Assembly: GCF_029784155.1 (NCBI RefSeq) | Contig: NC_073693.1 | Location: 285,420,875-285,484,874, forward strand | Direction: 5' to 3' | DNA length: 64,000 nucleotides | Origin: Uranotaenia lowii | Taxonomy: Eukaryota > Arthropoda > Insecta > Diptera > Culicidae | Shown: positions 57,866 through 64,000 of the stretch, in pieces | Numbering within the stretch: the stretch's first letter is position 1 | Layout of the letters: each line of letters opens with the position of its first letter | Made by a program: the position numbers and the translations under genes | Notes under the pieces: generated by a model | Databases searched by the model: none | Seen by the model: only the letters and a program-made list of their open reading frames with translations | Told to the model about the DNA's origin: nothing

Positions 57866-59310
57866 TGACTTCAACTCATGATTTATTCCACGGGTCATTC
57901 AAAACCAATCCCTTTTCATTCAAAAAGTGTGTCCTCATTTACTGTACTAATGATTAACAACTCAGAAATGAGGAACTCAACCATAGCGTGTAATGGGTTG
58001 TGTTGCTACGGCCCTCAGAGGGTGAAATTAGGGGGAACATCAAACCCATTTTGTGACAGAATAGTTTGACAGTTTGATAGTTAGACAGGTGAGAAGAGAA
58101 AGGAAAAAAAGAAAAAGTAGGAAAGTCGGAAAAAATTGAAAAACGTGTTTGATAGATTGGTTGGTGAAAATCCTAGTTCTGCTTGAAAATTGTATTCTCT
58201 CGTGCCGAAGTGCAGCATTTTCTTAGCTGAGTTTGATGCTATTCTAGCAAGATTCCGATCAGTAGGCTGGTTAAACGTAAGTTATGATAATATTCTCCAA
58301 ATATCAAATACGATTTGCTAATTGAAGAAATGTGTTCCGATTAGGTCGAATTCACTGCCGTGAATTGTCGTTCCCGGATAAATATTGCATTTGCGAAATA
58401 TCTTGCTTTATATTCTCCATCAGATCGTAAGTAACCTTCTTTGTTATAAAAACACCAGAAAGTAACTTTATCGTAACTTAACAGGAATCCGAATCCGGAA
58501 CTGATTGTAGGATCTTCGGCAAACTCGTTTTTATCGAAGTAGAAGACTTATTTGTAAGTAATCTGGTCTCATATTTGTTAACAGCATTGTAAATTAACAA
58601 AAGAATAAATTTTCTAGTTGAGTCACGTCAAATACGGACTACAAAAAGTCTACAGGTTGGCTGCGAGAGAAACGTCAAATCGTAGCTTTTTTTGGGGTCA
58701 TCATTAAACCATAATAAAACTATGAATTGACTCACGCCATGTTGCTTGCAAAATCGAAGGGCACAAAATGACGCCATGTTGATGGATTCACAATGCAAGC
58801 ATTGGAAAATATTTTTTCAGGCCTTTTTCCATCAATTCCATCATGATTGACTATCAGATTTGACGAGGCGCATTTATTTTAAGATACTATTTCATATACA
58901 TTTTACCTAGAATCTTGACTGGCAGTAGAAAAGACGCTCAATATATGGTTAAAACATTGGTTTTTTAGCTATTAATTTTACCAGATCATATCTGAATAAT
59001 GCAATCATCATTCATCAACCATTATGGTTGCTGGAAAAAATAAAAAAAACTCCGAGAACTGACAGAATCGAAAAAAACAAAAATTTCTAACATGTTTTAT
59101 AATAGCTTTTTAAAAGCTTTGCTGACCAACATTGATGACCAACAATGATACGTCTTGATGACGTTTCTAGGGTAGGGCCAAATAGCCTGATTTTGGCTTT
59201 ATTAGAGTCCAGGTGATGTTATAGAATGCGCTTAAGCTTTTTATAAAGATTAATGCGATAGTCCAAACGATATTTTGCTGACCATAATAAAGCTAAAATT
59301 GTTACTTGGG

Positions 59311-59845
59311 TTTTGTCATTTTGGTCATTTTTGTCATTTTTGTCATTTTTGTCATTTTTGTAATTTTTGTCATTTTTGTCATTTTTGTCATTTTTGTCAT
59401 TTTTGTCATTTTTGTCATTTTTGTCATTTTTGTCATTTTTGTCATTTTTGTCATTTTTGTCATTTTTGTCATTTTTGTCATTTTTGTCATTTTTGTCATT
59501 TTTGTCATTTTTGTCATTTTTGTCATTTTTGTCATTTTTGTCATTTTTGTCATTTTTGTCATTTTTGTCATTTTTGTCATTTTTGTCATTTTTGTCATTT
59601 TTGTCATTTTTGTCATTTTTGTCATTTTTGTCATTTTTGTCATTTTTGTCATTTTTGTCATTTTTGTCATTTTTGTCATTTTTGTCATTTTTGTCATTTT
59701 TGTCATTTTTGTCATTTTTGTCATTTTTGTCATTTTTGTCATTTTTGTCATTTTTGTCATTTTTGTCAGTTTTGTCATTTTTGTCATTTTTGTCATTTTT
59801 GTCATTTTTGTCATTTTTGTCATTTTTGTCATTTTTGTTATTTTA
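59311..59845. repeat. 9 bp minisatellite TTTTTGTCA, about 59 units
   Basis: Nearly perfect TTTTTGTCA units, with single variants such as GGTCA at the left edge, GTAATT at ~59358 and GTCAGT at ~59766. All six frames stay open, giving the threonine-lysine-methionine, leucine-serine-phenylalanine and similar periodic frames, which are not genes. Confidence 0.97.
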
Positions 59846-61416
59846 AACCTATCAAAAAAAAATGTGTATGATTAATTTAGAAACTCAATGATAAATTTTT
59901 CCCTGGTATGCATTTTAAAATTTAGAATCTAGAATCCAAATTTTTTAATTTTCAATATAAAATGATATTTTCTTACAAATTATATCACAAGAAAAAAAGA
60001 AAAAAAAAACCCTACTTAGTACTCGTCAAAACTTTTCCCAAAAGCACTTGAAACCATTCAAAAGATGTTTTTTGCTCGCTGCTGCTGTTGAATGAAACGA
60101 AAAGTTTGTTTGGAAGTTTGTCACTGCCTATCCATTTGGAAGGTACATGTTAATTTCCCCTATTTTGGTTTAATAGAGCATGCTAATTTCCCCGGGGTTT
60201 GCTTTCGAGTAAGTATTCTGCCGCATCCATACTCCAGTTTTCCCTTTTTTCTCATCTTTTTTTTTCAGTCGAATTGAAATGAATGAGAAGGAAAGCGACA
60301 AGATAAACTAAACACACTTGCACTCGACTCCAATTGACTTGTTGAACGTAAGTGGTTTTCGGTTTGCTTCTTCTATTTGCCCCTCCTGGTTTGATTTTTT
60401 CGCGTAGGTTGCTGGCTGCTGGCGCCAGCTGTTGACAAATACGACAAGTTTCTGGTGTTGTTGTTGTTGTTGTGGAGAGTTCCAGTTTTCACTGATCTTG
60501 TCTACCGCGAACTTCCACGACAGAGACATTTTGATTCCCGGGAGTTGGACCGGGAATCGAAATTGTAAGTTGTAACTCAAGCGAGTAGCAATCGAAAGCG
60601 AAAGTACGAGGTTCGACTTTGAGACAGAATTTACGGCCAGTTGGATTTGTCAGCAGCGAGTTGATAAAACATCAAATCGCCATGGTTTCGAGAAAGCTTT
60701 TACTTGAGGGTTTGAGAATGTCATGTCAAATTGATCAATTGAAAAAAAAAAACGAATAGGTCTTTTTAGAAATCTGAATAAATAACACAATACTGAAATT
60801 AAAAAAAAAATAACATTTACTTCTCAGAGTGAAGAAAAAAAAAAGAGCAAAAAATTAAACGTACAAGTAAAGTGTTAACTGATTGTTTCAATTAGCTACA
60901 GATTTGATCGAAGCTATGGAACATTAATTGACTGTCTCTAACCTAATGCACTTGAGGAAATAAATTTTAAAAACATATTAAAGAGCTTCTGTTAAAATCT
61001 GTCAGTGACTTGTTTCTAAAGTACTATGATAATGATTTATGTTTAGGTTTGTAATTTATTTTGTTCAATTAAAATCTAAAAATAAGGATCTGCCTATATG
61101 ATTTAGGTTTTACGTTTTAATAACCCTCTACATTTATTTTTGATTTAAGATTGTACCTTTTAAATGAGTTTTTTTTCTAGTAAAAATTTATCGAAATGTA
61201 GGAAAGTGTTTGATTTAGCTTGATAATCCACATTCACGACAAAAAGAATTGAATGTTTTCTAACGAATTTTGATTTTTCTGAACATATTTAGGACCAAAT
61301 ACGAGATATTTCTGATTGTTCCACTTAGAAGGACATCTAGAAAATAACACGTGGCGTTTACTAAGTTGCCATGACTCCAGAAAATGTGTTAGGAATGATA
61401 CGTAAGTTCTACTATA
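59846..61416. other. Intergenic
   Basis: 60100-60720 is GC-richer, with a GTTGTTGTTGTTGTTGTGG run at ~60457. Open frames under 95 codons without domains. A unique stretch, possibly host non-coding DNA. Confidence 0.4.
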
Positions 61417-61682
61417 AGAGCAAGTTCACTGGTGTTGGGAAAAAGTGGTAAATATATTGTCACTTTTTGCACATTTTGAAAATTTCAAGTTTTTTAACAA
61501 CACGTTTTGTAGTTTCGCATGCTGTGATGCAAAAATAGCAATATTTCTATCACATACGGCTGAAATAGAACCAGTGCTGTAAAAAATGCAACGCCCAAAG
61601 ATCTTAAAATATTTTTGCATGGTAAAATTGTCAAAATGTCAAAATTTCTACCACTTTTTCCCAACACCAGTGAACTTGCTCT
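61417..61682. mobile_element. Short foldback, AGAGCAAGTTCACTGGTGTT ends
   Basis: AGAGCAAGTTCACTGGTGTT then GGGAAAAAGTGGTA at 61417 has its exact inverse ending 61682 (34 bp), with a further weaker inner match (ATTTTGAAAATTT, AACAACACG). No clear TSD. Class unknown. Confidence 0.75.
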
Positions 61683-61794
61683 AAGAGCTATAAGAGCAAT
61701 CAGTTGTACTCTTGCTAAAGTCAGTAAAAGTAAGTGGAATATAACAATACACATTACGAGACTCGCAGAATATATCTCAATAATCTACTTAATT

Positions 61795-61920
61795 AAACAA
61801 TCGTTTAAACGTCACTTTAAAATTCTGCAAAAATCATGGATGAGTTTTGAACAAAATTGAAGTTTTTTAGACCCCATGGTTTGAAAATATAAAAAATGAC
61901 CTAGAATCGACTCAGTGCGT
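61795..61920 (+). mobile_element. Truncated hAT foldback copy
   Basis: TTTAAACGTCACTTTAAAAT, CTGCAAAAATCATGGATGAG, TTTTAGACCCC and GAATCGACTCAGT match the right arm of the elements at 40196 and 44757. The CTA end and the left arm are missing. Confidence 0.65.
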
Positions 61921-62344
61921 GATTGGATAATCGTGCTTGAGCTTGAGCTTGAGCTTTGATAAACCGTACATTTCAGTAGTTGCTACTCCGTGATTGACAA
62001 GAACCATCAAAATTGTACATAGATCCAAATAAATGGGGCTTGGGATTAGCTTACCATTTTCTGTGTACACGTTTCGAAGGTTCCTTATCTTATATGGTCA
62101 ATAACGGCGCCGGCCACGTCCTTACGGTTCATCGGGGAAAGGGAAGGATTGTTAGTTCGACTTCCGTTGCTACTAGAGACCGAATACACCTCTAAATCTC
62201 CACGGTCGTCTCAGGAAAGGTGTTTGTTAGTGGGAAGGTAAAAAAGATCTGGATTCCCTTTGGGAAGGGATGTGATCAAAGCAAAGTAAAATATTTAATG
62301 ATCATCACGTCGCACACTATAGAGTACATCGCGTTTTTATTTAC

Positions 62345-62565
62345 AGCAAATACGTCCTTACGTGGCATTGTCATACACGAACAATGTACTTAGCACCGAT
62401 GCAACTTACCGAATTTTACCGCGCGCTTATAACGAGAAGAGCAAAACGTCCTCGCGTGGCATGTCATACAAGTACAATGCATTTATCACCGGCGCAACTC
62501 ACCGAAGATTATCGCTCGCTTAAAAAGAGGAGAGCAAGAACGACCTAACGAGCAAAAACGTCCTA
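62345..62565 (+). repeat. ~106 bp tandem duplication
   Basis: AAATACGTCCTTACGTGGCA, TGTCATACACGAACAATG, CACCGATGCAACTTACCGAA, CGCGCGCTTATAACGAGAAG repeat as AAAACGTCCTCGCGTGGCAT, TGTCATACAAGTACAATG, CACCGGCGCAACTCACCGAA, CGCTCGCTTAAAAAGAGGAG; a third partial start (AAAACGTCCTAACGCA) follows at ~62553. GC-richer than the flanks. Not coding in any recognisable way. Confidence 0.8.
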
Positions 62566-64000
62566 ACGCATTATGCAAACGGAGAGAAAAAGAGAAAAAA
62601 AAAAGCATACGATCGCGCCTCGCTTGCCTGATTTACTCTTTTCCCAAGCAACCGAACGGAGGAGTAAATCTCCATTGTTGCTCTCATGCAGCTTCTTCCT
62701 TGCACTGAGAGAAAAAAAATTAACCGCATTAGAAATAATTAATATTGAAATCATTATACACGTATAAAACACTTTTATCGCGCGCTGTAAACCAAGAGAA
62801 AACACGTTCAAACGCGGTATTGCAATACACGTACGAAATTAAACGCGGAAAAATTATCCATCACCGAACACTGTACAAGCCTTCGATTTCACGGCCTATA
62901 CTCTCCACCAGATGTCGTTAAGAACAAAAAAAAATCTTTTACACACCAGATATCGGTATGATAGTTTGAGAGATGTAACGCATTGTAACCCTTACTAATA
63001 AATGTAAGATCTTTTCTGAAGCTTTTGTAGCGCTATCTAGATTCATTTTTTCTGGTAGTTGTAACAAGAGGCCAAAACAAACGCTTCGTCATCGCATCAC
63101 CAATTGAGAAAATTTACGACCGAAAAATACATTTTACGCTCAGCCGCCGGTTATTTAATGTTAAACTCCATCATCTACACATAACAATTCACTTCACTCA
63201 CACTTTCCACAAACTTTCATCGTGAAAAATCATTACTAAAATCACAAAATCGAATTTAAAAACTTTAAATCAAAAACGCGTTTGTTTGGAATCAGTGTTC
63301 CCAACCTTCTCTATATCTTTCCTCAATCTGTTTCGGTTGAAAGAAATAACACTCCTATTTTTAATTCCCAATATTATCTTCCTGGACTGCCTTTATATTA
63401 TTGTTTTTCAAAATCGTAACATCTTTCTTCGACTACCCTAATTGAATTTCAAGTCTAATCGACAATAGACAAATCTACCAAAAAGCGTTGAAACGAGAAA
63501 GAATTATTGTTAACAGGAAACTGTCCAAAAAGCATTCTGATCCAATGAGCCTCAAGTTCTTGTAAAATGCTTGATTTAAGAATAAGCCTTCGAAATTCAA
63601 CAACCGCAAATGCACACTTACTAGAGCATTGGGGAGACGAATACTACTACCTTTACCTTGCCTAGTAACACATTGAACAGTTATTAACCCGTGACCCATT
63701 ACAGTCTAGGATAGGGAACACCTCTGAATCTACAGAATACCGGACCTGAAATATAAAACTTTATTAAACAAATTGTATGAAAAATTATATCAGGTCAAAC
63801 AATCATTACTGATCGGACCATATTGAACACTGGTAAGACGTTTGTTTAAAGCCGTGGGGCCAACACGTAGGTTCCGTTTCACTGGTGTTTATCAGTGATC
63901 CGTTCGTGTTAGCAAGATCTGGTGTGATACTCTCACTATTCGATTCTTTAAGATCTTGCGCGACAAGGCATACCCATTTATATCAAAGTGATATAAATGA
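62566..64000. other. Intergenic to window end
   Basis: A degenerate relative of the 106 bp unit may persist at 62770-62860 (TTTTATCGCGCGCTGTAAAC, CAATACACGTACG). The rest shows no gene or repeat end that I can support. Confidence 0.4.

Larger units (their letters stand above)
55907..59310. mobile_element. 3.4 kb inverted-terminal element inserted in the minisatellite
   Basis: CCCAAGTAACA at 55907 and its inverse ending 59310 sit exactly where the 9 bp array breaks and resumes. Both sides are rich in TTTATTATGGTT. The apparent flanking duplication is 2 or 11 bp, but a 9 bp periodic target makes it ambiguous, so the superfamily is open. There is no transposase; the longest frames are about 100 codons and lack known domains. 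The interior holds two opposed arrays (56465-57040, 57545-57865). Confidence 0.75.

Noticed and set aside
59275..59875. Long open frames of 150-200 codons on both strands (e.g. periodic Thr-Lys-Met)
   Set aside because: They are the 9 bp TTTTTGTCA minisatellite read in every frame; a period divisible by three without stops keeps all frames open.
1..64000. Endogenous viral element or bacterial-type gene cluster
   Set aside because: No open frame shows viral capsid, polymerase or glycoprotein motifs; the only polymerase domains are LINE reverse transcriptases.

Overview
The window looks like a gene-poor, AT-rich stretch of an insect nuclear genome. A mosquito or other culicid fly is my best inference; it rests on the style of the repeats (short hAT, Tc1 and Helitron elements, tRNA-headed SINEs, CR1/Jockey-type LINEs) and not on any marker gene. 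I see no rRNA, no convincing functional tRNA, no CRISPR, no prokaryotic operon and no recognisable viral gene. Nearly all the structure is mobile DNA, much of it nested, and several insertions can be dated relative to each other from exact target-site duplications (TSDs).

Layout. 1-3.5 kb: a ~78 bp tandem array and unannotatable AT-rich DNA. 3.5-4.6 kb: an inverted-terminal element carrying a SINE with poly(A) and TSD. 5-6 kb: a small foldback and a minus-strand SINE. 6-10 kb: no supported gene. 10.16-11.35 kb: a hAT-like foldback. 12.3-17.5 kb: two copies of one dispersed repeat, the second split by a 269 bp TTA-flanked MITE; between them lie hAT remnants and the only candidate host gene fragment (14.7-15.2 kb, two open exons around a 77 bp intron). 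18 kb: a degenerate 9 bp minisatellite. 19.4-20.8 kb: three hAT MITEs in a row. 22.9-25.2 kb: SINE pieces and a LINE reverse-transcriptase (RT) scrap.

29-38 kb is the richest part: a nearly complete minus-strand LINE (endonuclease plus RT, broken only by two shifts in A-runs), a 1.6 kb palindrome with Transib-like ends, and a 3.3 kb palindrome that itself contains a second Transib-like element and an internally deleted Tc1/mariner copy. 38.9-41.5 kb: a decayed LINE interrupted by two different hAT foldbacks. 44.8-48.4 kb: another hAT foldback and a possible long-terminal-inverted element. 51-54.2 kb: a Helitron with internal tandem repeats whose 5' end is split by a 1.2 kb Tc1-type palindrome. 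55.6-59.8 kb: a 9 bp minisatellite split by a 3.4 kb element that contains two opposed arrays of a palindromic motif. 60-64 kb: a small foldback, a hAT fragment, a ~106 bp tandem duplication and otherwise unassigned DNA.

No set of genes here forms a pathway. What stands out is the density of palindromic (foldback) non-autonomous transposons from at least three superfamilies, and the clear nesting order. Long open frames inside satellites and palindromes are treated as repeat by-products.
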